The translations under genes were made by a program, and so were the position numbers. A DNA stretch of 64,000 nt, from contig JAHLKI010000016.1 in assembly GCA_025602905.1 (NCBI GenBank), forward strand, positions 558,001 through 622,000, read 5' to 3'. Under the pieces are notes generated by a model, which saw nothing but the letters and a program-made list of their open reading frames with translations, was not told the DNA's origin and did no database searches. The stretch is from Phlyctochytrium arcticum. Its lineage: Eukaryota > Chytridiomycota > Chytridiomycetes > Chytridiales > Chytridiaceae. This document shows, piece by piece, positions 27,240-40,802 of this stretch (positions are counted from its first letter, which is position 1; every line of letters begins with the position of its first letter).

Positions 27240-27541
27240 TCCATCCTTCTGTAACATGCGACATGATTGATGATGAAGAAGTCTTCTTATCATTTTGTTT
27301 TTGTTATGTACCCACATTGTAATATATGTTCATCATACATTTTCAAGCTTTGCGACACGTCTGCCCGAGTGGATAGATGCAAAATGACATGCTGCGCGTC
27401 GAGGCGTCGAGCGCAGCTCATCCCGTGACCGCATCTTGAGAGGGCAAATCCACGGTTGTTATCCACCCAAATCCAATATTGCAAAATCGTCAAATTGAAC
27501 TTAGATCAGAGCAACATTTGTAAAGATCAACGACACGCAAT
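27240..27541. other. Short intergenic region with a weak tRNA-like patch
   Basis: About 300 bp between two same-strand genes. Near 27363-27390 the sequence CTGCCCGAGTGGATAG resembles a class II tRNA D-arm, but no matching acceptor stem or canonical T-arm follows, so no RNA gene is called. The remainder is probably the 3' end of the ligase gene and the SAP18 promoter. Confidence 0.5.
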
Positions 27542-28446
27542 ATGATCGAAGCTGAAGAATCCAACAATAATAAAGCCGAAACAATCCCAGCTGCAGCGAA
27601 AGACTCCAACCCGGAAACACCATCAAAAGCCGCAGACGACATGGACCTGGAGAGGCAGAGTGAGGCCGATGCTTCTGAACGACATGGACACAAGGAGCTT
27701 GAACGAGTCAATAATGATTCCCCCCGAGACTCTGCGCTACTTAAAACAGATGAGCTACGAAGCAAACGGAGCAAGGTGGTGGTGGACCGCGAGAAGGTTT
27801 GATGTTCCCCGCAAATGTGTTTTGTTTATAAGAACTAATGGGTATTCTTTTAGACTTGTCCGTTCCTGATACGGATGTGGGTCAACACGGACGGAGAATA
27901 CGACGTGGCGGAGCTGGGGCGGAATGGGTTGCCGGAATCGGACGAATACCACATGTATACATGGTACGTGATGGAGTCTATTCAGCTACGATCTATGCCT
28001 AACTTCATTTGTGATATTATAGGAAAGATGCCACCCTCCGCGAACTCGCATCCCTACTCACAGCCGATTTTGACGCAGCCAAATCACGCAATGCCAAAAT
28101 CTCGTTCAGGTTCATTTCCCGTACGGCCGCCCGGCTATGTACGTACCGCACAACTCCGCTCGGGACAATCTTCAATTTCCGGTCGTCATACGATGACACC
28201 AAAACATTGAGCAGCCTGAAATTTACGACGGGGGATGCGTTGGTGGTCAGTATCCAGCCTGCGGAACCATCTCGAGGGCCACATCGGGATCGAGGGGATT
28301 TTGGATCGTCGAGGCGGAGCGATGGGTTTGGAAGCCTTCCCCCATCGCGGCGAAAGAGTGAAGGTGGTAATGGTCGGTTTGAACCTTATAGTAATCGCCG
28401 ACAGGGGCGGGGGACATTTGACCGGGACCGCTTGTCCCGGTTTTGA
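27542..28446 (+). CDS. SAP18: SAP18-like Sin3/exon-junction-associated protein, 262 aa
   Basis: SAP18 has a ubiquitin-like fold and works in Sin3 histone deacetylase and ASAP (splicing/exon junction) complexes. Three exons: 27542-27796, 27854-27963, 28023-28446. The conserved core begins in exon 2 with TCPFLIRMWVNTDGEY, has YHMYTWKDATLRELASLL across the second junction, and ends with LSSLKFTTGDALVVSIQP. These align with human SAP18 features (CPLLLRV, IYTWMDATLKEL, FQIGDYLDIAI). An acidic/charged extension of about 85 residues precedes the core, and an Arg/Gly/Ser-rich tail of about 65 residues follows; both are longer than in animals. The exon 1 donor is the less usual GTTTGA. Convergent with SLU7, 114 bp apart. 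Confidence 0.93.
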
Positions 28447-28535
28447 GCATAGACATGTGCGCACACCAATCAGAAAGAGAAACGTGAGAAGTTTGTGGTA
28501 TCTGCCAAGTGAAGCCAGTGCGATGTTTTATATAT

Positions 28536-28541
28536 AATAAA
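28536..28541 (+). terminator. Candidate poly(A) signal for SAP18
   Basis: AATAAA in an A/T-rich patch about 90 bp after the SAP18 stop, inside the short convergent gap to SLU7. Position and hexamer fit a cleavage signal, but fungi use degenerate signals and no transcript is available. Confidence 0.35.
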
Positions 28542-28560
28542 AACTGATTTTGCACCGCAT

Positions 28561-30347
28561 CTATATCTCATCTTTATCTACATAGTTGGCCATGGGGTCT
28601 TCCCCCTTTGACCGCGCCAAGCGGTATGCCTCCAGCTCTTCCTCAGTAACCTCCTTTATTTCCTTGGAACTGCCGTATTTGGCCTTTTTGCCCATATCCC
28701 GCTCGTCGTCTTTGTCGTCGTGATGGGCCTGAGCTTTGCGTTTGCGTTCCTCCGCTAGCGCATCTTTGAGTTTGTTTTTATCAATTTTTACTTTGCCCTC
28801 GCCGAGTCGTTCTGCCCTGGGTTTGAGGGTTTGCGTCCGTTCTTGAGCTCCCTCAACGGCCGCGCGGGCCACATATTGCTCCAAAAGACTTTTCGGTGGC
28901 TCTGATGATGATGATGGTGCAGGTTCCGCGGCAGTCAAAAGCTGGGTAGACGCATTGGCCGCATCGATACCCGCTTGCCCCGTACAATACGCACTCCGCG
29001 TCATACTATGACAACACCCATAACCCCACCGCCCCTCTTTCCAGTACGATCCCCATACCGCGGTATGATTCAGCACCAGTGCATCCTCCTCATATTTTGA
29101 TTTGACGGCCGCCTTCTCCTGTCCCTTGATCACCCGTCCGCTTTGTGAATATTCTACATATTGTTCAGTCTGAGCCAGCAACAGCTCTTTAGGTGGAACA
29201 GCCAAATGCTCAGCACCCCCGTACCGATCCAAAATGGAATTCTTGACTTTTTCGGATACGGCGCCCTTTTTGGATTGGTATTCTTTGTACAAGAGGGCAG
29301 CTTGGGTTGGATTGGCGTGTAAATGCACACTATTGCCGCGGTTTTCGGCTTCCCATGCAAACGCTTGGAGGTTGCCCACATTGGGAGCGTCACCGGTCCA
29401 TCGCAGAAAATTGTCGCCGGCGTATTGAAGTTCGGAAGGGTCTTTGTCTTTGAGTGGGTTGTCGCGCATGGATCGTGTTTTGGGATCGTAGTACGCGGAA
29501 TCGACGTCCAGATTGAGGAGGTATTTGGCGGTATCTTCTCGAATACGCAAATTACGAACTGTAGTTCGACTTTTCGTATCCAATTTTTGGCCAACCATAT
29601 CAGCCCGATCGGCATACTTTTCCTCATCATCATCCGAGTCATCCGAGTCTGTAATCTTCTTAATCTCCTCGGCCTTTTTGGCCTCGGCTTCTGTAGGAAC
29701 CGTAATAGTCGCCTGCGCCAGCTCGGCCGCCATCAGTTTCTCCTTTTCCTTAACCTGCCGCTCCCGAATCTTTCGCCGCTCTTCCTCGACCAACTCCCAC
29801 TCTTTAGCCAACTCAATCTGCTGCTGCGGATCCCACCCATTCCACCGATCCCGTTTGGCCTCAAACCCCAGTTCCACTTTTTGCACAACTTCATCCGCCT
29901 GAATATTTTTTCCGGTCCATTTGGCTCCCATCCGGCGCGGCCGATCCACACATTCTTTGGTTTTATGCGACATGGCTCCACAATTCTCGCAGGCTCCTTT
30001 ACGGTACTTTGTGGCGGCCGGGCCGGCCCGGGCACCCCTTGCATACCACTCATTGATTTTACTGCCTTCTTCGAATTGCGAGCGTTGATGTTTGAGGGTT
30101 GGATGGTCAATGTCGAGATACCATGGTGCTTGGGAGATGTAGTGGGGGATATGGGGGTTGATGTCTCGGCCGGTTTCGGGATCGACTTCGGCAGGCAATG
30201 TACCCCTACATTATCACAGTCAGAAACACTTTTTGGAAACGAGATCCGCAAAAAACTTGACCAAACTTACGCCTTCCGCTGCTCCTCGATAACCTTTTGC
30301 CGCTTAAAGTCCTCGCGACTCAACTTTTGGGTTTGTGAAGTAGCCAT
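28561..30347 (-). CDS. SLU7: Pre-mRNA splicing factor SLU7, 573 aa
   Basis: Second-step splicing factor that helps choose the 3' splice site. Two exons: 30347-30271 and 30205-28561, joined across a 65-nt intron. The start MATSQTQKLSREDFKRQK is the only sensible ATG. Family marks: the N-terminal NPHIPHYISQAPWYLD stretch, the CCHC zinc knuckle CENCGAMSHKTKEC (about residues 90-105) followed by RPRRMGAKWTG, the acidic region DSDDSDDDEEKYADR, NLRIREDTAKYLLNLD, and SAYYDPKTRSMRDNPL. A central WGSYWKEGRWGYGCCHS segment is also typical. The Lys/Glu-rich C-terminus is normal for SLU7. No missing part seen. Confidence 0.97.
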
Positions 30348-30901
30348 ATTGTGCCTGTTGCTGCCAAATAATGTTGCAATGGCTAGCTGAATGGCAAGCT
30401 TGAACTCAAGACAGACTCTCGCCGGCCGGTTGAAGTTGCACAGCCACATAGATTATGGCTGCGCAGCCTGATGGTGGGAAAATGCCAAATGCATGAACAA
30501 GTCGTATCGTCAGTTCGGCCGCGAGAATAACTAGGTTTTGGTTTGGTACATGCCGACATTGGTGCAAAATCCCAGGGACTTTAGGTGTCCCAATTCTCGT
30601 CGGCATAAAACCCCAAATCTCAAGATCTGTATCCTAGGGAAATTCGTTTCCCCCAACCTTCATAGCTTCCCGGCGAGAAACTCGTCTCTATACAACATAT
30701 AAATTATCGCGAGAACATTTGTGTTCTAAAACCCCAAACGCCAAATTTGCTGTTGAATGTAGCTAGCTCTCAAATTCAATACAATGAAATCTTTTGCCTT
30801 ATATACAAATGAGAAGATCCCAAAGAACAACCAGAATAAAATAAAAGTCCAGGAACAACAACTTGAAGTAACAGTAAGAGAAATAAAAAAAACCGATGCG
30901 T
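30348..30901. other. Intergenic region upstream of SLU7
   Basis: About 550 bp between the SLU7 start and the stop of the next minus-strand gene, so it holds the SLU7 promoter and the SAMHD1-like 3' end. A 7-bp inverted repeat (TGCCGAC near 30550, GTCGGCA near 30600) and several A-rich tracts are present. No gene seen. Confidence 0.5.
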
Positions 30902-33060
30902 CTATCCCCGACAAGGCCGTTTAGGCGTCACAAACGCACTATCCCCATTCCGGGGCGCGGCTCGTTTCGGGGTGGCAGGTGCGCTCCCCGACTCGGACGC
31001 AATGGATGGTCGTTGGTGGCGGGCGGGACTTTTCGTGATTGAGCTGTAATTGAAGGGGAGGGTCGTGTGTTCGGGAGGGCGGATGAGCAGTCGGGCGGGA
31101 GATATTTGGTGTTGTTGGGGCGTATAAGTTGGGTCGGTCATCTCGTCTGGATTGTTGGTAGATGACCCTGTGAGCATGATACCACCCGATGAAGAAGCGT
31201 CGCTGCCATTACTGAGATGGCGCGTCAGAGGGCTGGCACCATTCAATCCATTCTGGTAATGGGTTTCGTGGTTGACTCTCGATAACAATTTCCGGAATGC
31301 CGTCTGGATTTTCTGGCGTTTGTCGTTATCCCTTGTAAAAATCCGGCACGTTACTTCTTCAAAACTGTGGGGGATGAGTGATGAGACGTGGTCTTTGGAG
31401 ATATGGAACGAGACATTGGGCTGCCATTTTGAAAAGAATTTGATCAAGTCGACAGGGTTACGGTCCTTCATGGCGTAGCCCAATTTCAGCCATTCGATAA
31501 TCACGTCGTTCGGTTCGAGGTGGTCTGTCGGGGACTGGCAGGCGAGGATGGCGGGAACGGTGATGGAGGGTAGGAGCTCTTGGTGAAGGGAAGGTGGAAC
31601 GAGGATTTCATCTACAAAACGGTAGAGTTCGCGGCGCCGGATGCGTTCAATGATGGCGCGGGACTGGGCGAGTTGAGGATCTGTGCTGCGTTCAATTTCT
31701 TTAAAGATGGAGTCGGTGATGTGGACATAGCGGGGCATGTCGTTGACAGAGTCGGAGATTCGGAGAGCGGCGTCCGCGGCGAGAAGGGCATCTCTGATCA
31801 TATACTCGATAGCTTTTCCGACTCGGTGGGTGTATATCCGCTATATCACTCGGGTTTAACATTTGTCCTTTGAAGACCCGTACTACGACCAAGAGACTCA
31901 CCTTGAACAAGGAGAATCGAGTATGAAACATCTGTTGTGTAGGAAGAAACGCGTTAGTTTACTAGATTCTTCCTCGTGTCCAGGTTCAAAAATGCTGCAG
32001 GTACCTCATATCTGTAAAAGAAGAAGGTTGTTAAAAAGCGATGTAAAGGATAAGGTGATGGCACACGGATACTTTACAAGTTGAAAACTTCTTTCTGGTT
32101 CAAGCATATCTGATTATCCACCACTCGACTGAATGCAATTAGTCGGGACGCGTCCAAACTAGTCTTGATACCCACATTTAGGCAATCGCGTTGTATATAA
32201 TCAAACTGGTGTGGAAATTGGCGGTTAACGGGGTACCAGTCTGCAAGGTAAATGGATCCGGGGTATCACCTTGTCAACGTCGACCGAGTTCCGTTTGTTG
32301 GCGACAATTTCATACAAAAAAAGCTTTTTGGCTTGAGGATACAGAGTTCGCGGCCGGCCATGAATCAAGTCCTTGATAAAGCGAATCTCATCCCGATCAA
32401 TCTGCACATGCTCATTGTCCATAACGAGGTACTCGAGCATGTCCTCTGACGCCATTTCATGGGTCCACTCCGTGTCGGGTCGGGCTTCCTTCATAAACTC
32501 GTTGTCGAAGATATGCGAAAAGGGACCATGGCCGAGATCGTGGCAGAGGCCAGCAAGTTTGACGCATTTGATGTCATTGTCGGTAATGTTGAGTTCGGGT
32601 TGGGTTTTCTGGAAATGGGAGACCATGACTCCGGCCATATAGCAGACGCCAATAGAGTGTTCGAAGCGGTTATGCGATGCCCCTACAAGTAATGGTAAAT
32701 ATCTTTACAGCTTCTTACGAGGCGAAAAGGACGGAACATACCAGGAAAGACAAAGTAGGCACTTCCCAACTGCTTCAAGTCCCTAAGACGCTGAAACTGA
32801 ACCGTATCCACGACCTGCATACAGTACTCATCCAGCTCGATATGACCATGAACAGGGTCGTTAATGACTTTAGAGTAGGGGAGTGGGGCAGCTTCGAGCT
32901 GGGAGAGCGGAGACGCACTGAATTCCTCGTCGTCGAGGGGATAAAGAGCCGTAAGGCTGCCCGAGGGCGGGGGACTATCTGGAACGGAAAACATTGGCCG
33001 TCTCTTCCTGTAGTGATCTATCTGTGTGTGTAGGAGTTTGTGGGATTTGAGAATGGGCAT
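30902..33060 (-). CDS. SAMHD1-like HD-domain dNTP triphosphohydrolase, 611 aa
   Basis: HD-domain metal-dependent phosphohydrolase of the SAMHD1/dGTPase family, expected to hydrolyse deoxynucleoside triphosphates. Six exons: 33060-32742, 32682-32270, 32205-32078, 32011-32005 (7 nt), 31931-31902, 31840-30902; the sum is 612 codons with stop. Metal ligands are visible: His in ASHNRFEHS, the HD pair in [12 protein letters not shown], and the distal Asp in [19 protein letters not shown] and [11 protein letters not shown] start the domain; [16 protein letters not shown] spans the small exons as in SAMHD1. There is no N-terminal SAM domain. The C-terminal 130 or so residues are Ser/Pro/Thr-rich with two ATPKR/VTPKR motifs that look like phosphorylation or nuclear signals. 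The start could also be the internal Met of PMFSVP. Confidence 0.93.
32005..32011 (-). other. 7-nt microexon of the SAMHD1-like gene
   Basis: The sequence ATATGAG lies between an acceptor (TTTTACAG) and a donor (GTACCTG). Including it gives NLYEMFHTR, matching NLYDMFHTR of SAMHD1, and keeps the frame; skipping it shifts the frame. Flanking introns are 66 and 73 nt. Confidence 0.8.
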
Positions 33061-34843
33061 TGGCCTCGACGTCGCGACGACGATTTCGCTGTTTGAACCG
33101 GGTCACGTGGTAGATCTGAGTTAGAATTTAGCCGGATAAATGCCCCAGGGTCTTGGTTGAATCTTTTCCCACGCGCAGAATCTCCTCTTTCGACAGATTC
33201 CAATTTCTCCAATTTTCTTGCCATCTCAGTTGGTATTTTCGGGTATGGACGGCGATTTACACTAGCATACACACAATAGTAACTACACTATATAGCTTGA
33301 TCCCGCTTTCCCCGCCCAACGCAAGGAGCAACGAGTTCTGTTTTCGGCAAGCGGCGGGCTACATATACCATCCTCCTCTGAATACATGCATATACCTACT
33401 TATTTTCACAAGAGCCATTCCAACGCTGAACCCAACGTATGCCAGAGACAAAGTGGAACCCGTCAATGACCATCTTGTCATTGGTTGAAGAGAAACTTAT
33501 ACGCCGGGCTTTACATGGGAGCAAATGCCGCACGCACAAGGATCTGGCCAGTTTCGCAAGTCACTATCACTAGTAAGAGGGGGCAAGGTTTCATAAAGAA
33601 CTAACAACACGGACAGTCTGTCCTTGGCAGGGATGAATAGAGCTATTCAAAGTTTGTCGTGAAGTAGAGTATACAGCATGGACCATCCTATCTGTGAAGC
33701 TGGGATCCTGTATAGGAGGACATACCCATGCTGGCCGGATCTTGCGGTGTTGTGCCGGGAGCGCATCACTCCCTCAGCTCCAACCTCTATCACCTCAGAA
33801 ATCTCAACATGAAGCGCGCAACGTGTCGGGACTGGGGACTGTCGGCCCGACCAGAGGACCAACCCTGAGCCAACCACAGCCGTCCACGACCGTGCGAACG
33901 GTGACACTGGACCGCAAACACACGTCACCTTGTACTTAAGCCGAAAGCAGCTAAATTGCGGCCTGAGTCATGAACCCAAAGTTTGTTGAATTTGGAAGCA
34001 GAAGACGGGGGAGAAGCCGTTGTTTTGATCACCAGGGGTTGGGAGAGGTCACCCTTTCATTTTGCTCCAAGCAAAACAATGATCATTTTTGAGTGTTGTC
34101 CCGTGAGTCCCGGCAAATACGATGCTTGGAGTGGGTGGCATGTCGAGACCTTTTCTCGCGTGTGCTGACGAGGTTGATGCCATGAAAATCGTGGCTCAGA
34201 GCGGGTGGTGATTCGGCCCATGGGTTCTAGAAGCTGGCTGGGTGAGGGTATTCTTGCGGATCTTTAAGAGTTTTCAGGCGGCTGAATCAAGGCTGTTGGG
34301 ATCTGGTTTTCTGCATACATTCGGTCGAGTACGAGCAGTACGCAAAGCCATTATAGGAGAAAGAGTAGACCCCCAAACCCAGAAAATTCCCCGCAAGGTC
34401 ATCGGATTCACGACGGCGACGGCGGCAAGTTATTGCTTACGCGCTGCTTGCTGACCAAAGCGCGGACCGCCCGCAAATTGGAACACCCCTTATTACTCGC
34501 ATTATACTCGAGTACCTGCGGGGGCCCTTGCTATTTGTTACCTAGTCTCTACCCAACGAAACCTGCACTTCTTTTTTGTTTGTTTGTCTTGAATTCCGTG
34601 AACTTGCAACCTCGAAAATCCCAAAGGTATGTCCCAGCGGCAAACGCCGTTTAACGCCCTGTCACGGTTCGGAGTTTAACCCGCTGCTGCGGGCTTTTCC
34701 CAGTTCCCAACTGACAGGTCATCTTCCATCTCGCTCTCGAGACATTTACCCCCCGGCATTCCCAAACTTAACATACTCTCTGGACGCTCGTTATCCTACT
34801 ATCCACCCCCCCACCGCTACTTGATTTCAGATCCGGCAAACGA
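33061..34843. other. Divergent intergenic region with an E-box
   Basis: About 1.78 kb between divergent SAMHD1-like and C2H2 genes. A perfect CACGTG inside GTCACGTG lies at 33104-33109, about 45 bp upstream of the SAMHD1-like start. Only short open frames occur. A TTTCAG just before the C2H2 start (about 34834) could be the acceptor of a 5' leader intron. Nothing else recognised. Confidence 0.55.
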
Positions 34844-36714
<1,871 letters not shown>

Positions 36715-37934
36715 GGGATTTGTATATGTGGGAAGGGTGGGGATTTTTTTTTTTGGATTTTGGGTGGGAAAGTTCTTAGAGTAGAATGTGAAGGAGTGAG
36801 TGTATATATGAAGATAGTCAATCAAGCGTGTTTTTTTTGCGCATGAACGGCTCTCCACCATCATCACCGACCTGACGTGTTTTTGCGTAGTCGGTCATAA
36901 GGGTCGGATACGTCGGCATCAGCTAACGTACATACCAGCGCATTCATCTGTGTAGTGTAAAATGTGGATTAACTACGCATCTGAGAGTTTCTCCCACGGG
37001 GTCCATCTCATGAAGAACAAAAAACTATGTGCTAACAGCCCACGATAAATCCAAAAATGTTCAAAGAAAGAACGCACTACCCATTTCTGGCCACCCCAGA
37101 TGTCCGCATCATTCTATCAGTCGAAATATACCTTTCTCCCACGGGGGCTTCGCGAATGAAGACCTAGAATTTGTGCGGGGTATGAAAATGCCACTTTACG
37201 CGACCGGAATGAATGCGTGTTGATTGAGTAAAGTTCGTATGTGCAATGGAAAATGCTTTTGTTGGATCTCAATGAATGCAAGGAAAAATCGTGGGAATAT
37301 ATTTCCAATAGTAACGCTCCCCTGAATGAGAACTCGTCAAATCAAAACTGTACTATAAACTATCTTGAGAACCTTGAGAAGATGTTGTGGGCAATATGCT
37401 GTATATAGTATGCTTGAGGCTCATGTACGATATACTCCCATGGGTTAATATGGAAGGCTTGCAATGCAAAGTTTGCTCGAGGATGAGAATTTATACGGGT
37501 TTTGTATCGGTTTATCGGGCTCTTTTTCTGATAACGGGAACCACCAACTGCTTGCCGTGGACGTGATAGTCGATTGGATTTACTTGTAAGCATCGCACAT
37601 CACCGTTGCCTTTCTCAGCTTGCACTATCGAACCCGACGATATTCGCCCACCCCCCTCTCGTCCGCGACGGACACTGCGACAAATTCCCTCCCGGGTTTC
37701 TTTTTTGGTTCTGGCTCAAGTCTGTAATCAACGCCGATGCTCTGCTTGCCAGTTTTCCATAATGGTACCTCAAGACTCAAGACATTGTGTTGGCAAAAAT
37801 GAGGTGTGGGGTGAGCCGTCGTTTGTGCAATCGTCCATAAAGCACCAGAAAAACAGGACGACACATTCGTATCGGCTTTAGTATGCAACAATGTGAAATG
37901 TAGATAAAAGACACGCGCGATGGCCCTGAGACGT
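36715..37934. other. Gene-poor region with a first, decayed copy of a tandem repeat
   Basis: No convincing gene. 36990-37135 holds a diverged copy of the 165-bp unit seen again at 37935-38265, sharing TCTCCCACGG at the edge, CATCTCATGAAGAAC, and TGCTAACAGCCC. A second TCTCCCACGG at 37136 marks the start of a further, more eroded copy. Confidence 0.6.
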
Positions 37935-38265
37935 TTCTCCCACGGTGTCCATCTCATGAAGAACTAAAAACTATGTGCTAACAGCCCGTGATAATCCAAA
38001 AAAGTTCAAAGAAAGAACCTCCTATACCAAAGTTATCCAAGGAATCCGTTTCTGGCCGCGTCAGGGCTCCGCGGTGTTCCTGGTCGTCGAAATACACCTT
38101 CCTCCCACGAGGTCTGGCTCAGGAAGAGGTAAAACCCATGTCCTGGCAGCCTGTAGTAATCCAAAAATTATTAAGAAAAGAATTTACTATACCGAAATCG
38201 TCCAAGGAAGCCGTTTCTGCCCATCTTACATCTCCAGAGCGTATGTGCATGTCCCTGGCCGTCGA
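37935..38265 (+). repeat. Two tandem copies of a 165-bp unit
   Basis: Unit 1 is 37935-38099 and unit 2 about 38100-38265. Both run: CTCCCACG at the start, a CTAACAGCC/CTGGCAGCC block, TAATCCAAAAA, AAGAAA, CTATACC, TCCAAGGAA, CCGTTTCTG, then GTCGAAAT. The copies differ at many positions. The period is 3 x 55 nt, so one reading frame can pass through both units. Confidence 0.75.
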
Positions 38266-38662
38266 AATGCACGTCAAAACTGCGGTGAGCGATTTGGCAA
38301 TTTACGCGTCGCTGGCATACACAGAGACTCTATCTTTATTCCCGTTTTGGAAGTAAAAAACCTTAATTGGGTTGTCGAGAAGTCAGAAAGGGAGTTGATG
38401 ACAGTGTCGCGGTGAGTGCCCGTATGGCCCAGCTGGGCCTGTCGGAGTTTTTGAATGCTGAGGGTTTACCCCGAATGCTGAGTGCTGAGTGCTGCTGAGT
38501 GCTGAGGGTTCTATCAAATCGTACTTCATATCTGATTCTAGGGGCAAATCTATCACCCACACTCTGGCGTTGGAAACCATTCGGCTCCTTGAGCCTGCTG
38601 GCACCATACACATTCCCGTCTCTACTGTATCGAAGGAAAGCGATTGGTTGCTGAACTTGTAA
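37975..38662 (+). CDS. Doubtful two-exon gene across the tandem repeat
   Basis: An open frame from about 37975 joins by a good GT-AG intron (38412-38541) to an exon at 38542-38662 reading GKSITHTLALETIRLLEPAG and ending WLLNL. The repeat units give related peptides in this frame (NPKKFKERTSYT and NPKIIKKRIYYT). I recognise no family and no clear start codon. It could be a relic of a repeat-bearing gene or chance. The intron contains a GCTGAGT microsatellite (38466-38512). Confidence 0.25.
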
Positions 38663-38977
38663 ATTTTGTTTGCCCTGTCTTGTTTCATTTTTGTCTTTCA
38701 TATTATTTGTATTCTATCTGTTTCTTCCCGTTTTCATTTTTGTTCTTCAATACATCTCACTTGGCCTGCTTCTCCTACAAATTCGTTTTCTGAGTAGATT
38801 CATAGAGATTAACATATGCTAGGTAAACCCTCAGCACTGTTGGTTTGTCGCGCAGCACGGGCCCCAGGATAATCTGGATAGGGGGGGCATATCGGAACTC
38901 GGAGATTACCGGACGAGCTGGCAATCAGCCTGTGAGTTTTGTCACTTTTGTGGATTTCGCTCAAAACCCATCCTGCC
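38663..38977. other. Intergenic region before the MYND gene
   Basis: About 315 bp, pyrimidine-rich at first, with a G7 run near 38880. No gene or RNA recognised; it should carry the promoter of the following gene. Confidence 0.5.
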
Positions 38978-40770
38978 ATGACAGACGCGGCAAACCGCTA
39001 TACCGAGGATGATCGTACCAAGGAGAAAGAAGTTGCATTACTGGAAGCACCAAAGGCTCCTCTTTCGGTCGATACAACTTGGATCCTGGTCTTAAAACCA
39101 GCTGGGTTGGTGAGAAGTGCACGTTCTTTATGCCGTATCACTCACTGATAATTTTTTTTGACTGTCCGCCATATCTCTGGAACAATGAAATATAGAGCAA
39201 AGATAAACGATCTGTCCATCTAGCCACCATCTCCAAGAACGCTGTGGGAGAGGATAATCTCACCTTAAATTTTGAGGCTTACATTGGTCAACCGCCAACC
39301 GCAGAGGATCTGTACTCTTTTGTTTGCAGAGCGGTGGTTTTTCCAATGTCTAGACAAGTAGCCGGGCGACCAAGTTGTGTCAATTTTCTGCCGGGAGATC
39401 CTGCAGATGAAGGAACCTCTTACGCCGACATTCTCCTCGAGTTGGAACAAATGTTGCGATCACGGCTCAACATTGATGTCGTATCGCAAGAAATCACTTC
39501 TGGAACCATTGAATCAGGAGAGCCGGTCAAGACAAGCGACTCAACATCTAAGCCGAGTACATTCCATCATTCGTGCTATGCATGTGGAAAGGCTCTTTCT
39601 AAGGAGCAAGTCTCTCGTTGCGGAAGTTGCAAAGCTGTAAATTATTGTTCGCGAGATTGTCAACAAAAGGATTGGGTCTTGCACAAGAAAGTCTGCAAGA
39701 GACTGAAAGCGCAAATGACCAATAATCCATTTGAATCCCGTTTCGGGATTTCCGTCGATGGAAAAGCAACAGTCTCGCAGGATGACCTTATGAAGTTGTT
39801 CCAGCCATATGAATCGAGTGATGGGAAGAACCTAATTTGGCAAATTATCATGGATGAGCTTGATCTAGACCGGCGAATGGAGGTTCAGGCCCGATTTAAC
39901 TTTCCGGATTTCGGGTTCCCATTGCTTCCATCATTTGATGACACCTTCATTCCAGCCTATGAAAATACCCCGCAAGCCATCCTCACATGGACTGATTATT
40001 ACCTCGCCCGATCTGCTCCTCCAAATTTCCCTGGAAGTCTCATGCTCAGCAATGCATGCACGCTCTTCCATATATTGACCCATGTTTGTCCGAGAAAACT
40101 GGGTTTAGCCAAACGTGGATCGCACTGCACCGTACATATTGTTGAACCTACGCAAACCGACGTTGAGCTTTCCATATTTTACCAAATTTTGACATTTCTC
40201 CTGCCCCAGGTTACAGTAGATATCTTTATGATTGGACCGGATATCATATGCGTACCGCTAGCATATACCGATGACATGATTACTGCGGATCGGGCGAAAG
40301 ATTTAAGCGGAAAACAGATGAGCGACCCCGAGCTTTTAGCTCGCCGAGACTTTTCCTTAGAGTTGAAGAATCCCAGGACAGAGTCGTGCGTGCGCGTTCA
40401 TATGGCTCGTTCCTCTTATGGAGAATTTCCCCGCTCAAATTACAAGCCAAACGTAATTGTGCATTCACACTCCTTCATTGGAACTACACCCCCAAATTCG
40501 TCAATGCGCGGAGATGTACCTGATTCTCTGTCTTACATTTTGAGCGATACCTGTCCGGTAATATTCGTTCAAAACACTGAGATGGAAGCAGAGCAACTCA
40601 TGGAGGTAATATCTCTCCGTAACAAAAGTCAAAATGCCCCTTTCGACGAGGCGGCTAGTACCCAACCGAACCCTTTCGCGCAGCCGTTGAGCAGAGGTCT
40701 GCCAGCGGTAAATATCCCTTGCTACAAAAACGGTTTTTTACTAGCAATACGGTGTACGAATGATCCATAG
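38978..40770 (+). CDS. MYND zinc-finger protein with MSS51-like C-terminal domain, 568 aa
   Basis: Two exons, 38978-39109 and 39196-40770, with an 86-nt intron. A MYND finger lies at about residues 170-210: CYACGK, CGSCKAVNYCSRDCQ, WVLHKKVC, all eight zinc ligands in place. The region after it (TVHIVEPTQTDVELSIF, LPQVTVDIFMIGPDI, PNVIVHSHSFIG, DTCPVIFVQN) resembles the C-terminal domain found after MYND fingers in fungal MSS51-like proteins. Yeast Mss51 is a mitochondrial activator of COX1 translation, but this architecture also occurs in cytosolic proteins. I see no clear mitochondrial presequence, so the location is open. Convergent with the aminotransferase gene; the stops are only 32 bp apart. 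Confidence 0.85.
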
Positions 40771-40802
40771 TATAGAGACAAATTTCTACCTCGATAGCTA
40801 AG

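Noticed and set aside
27363..27440. tRNA-like patch with a class II D-arm look
   Set aside because: No complementary acceptor stem, no canonical T-arm, and no plausible anticodon arm could be placed on either strand.
38466..38512. GCTGAGT array as a CRISPR-like repeat
   Set aside because: It is a simple microsatellite without spacers, in eukaryotic DNA, inside a probable intron.
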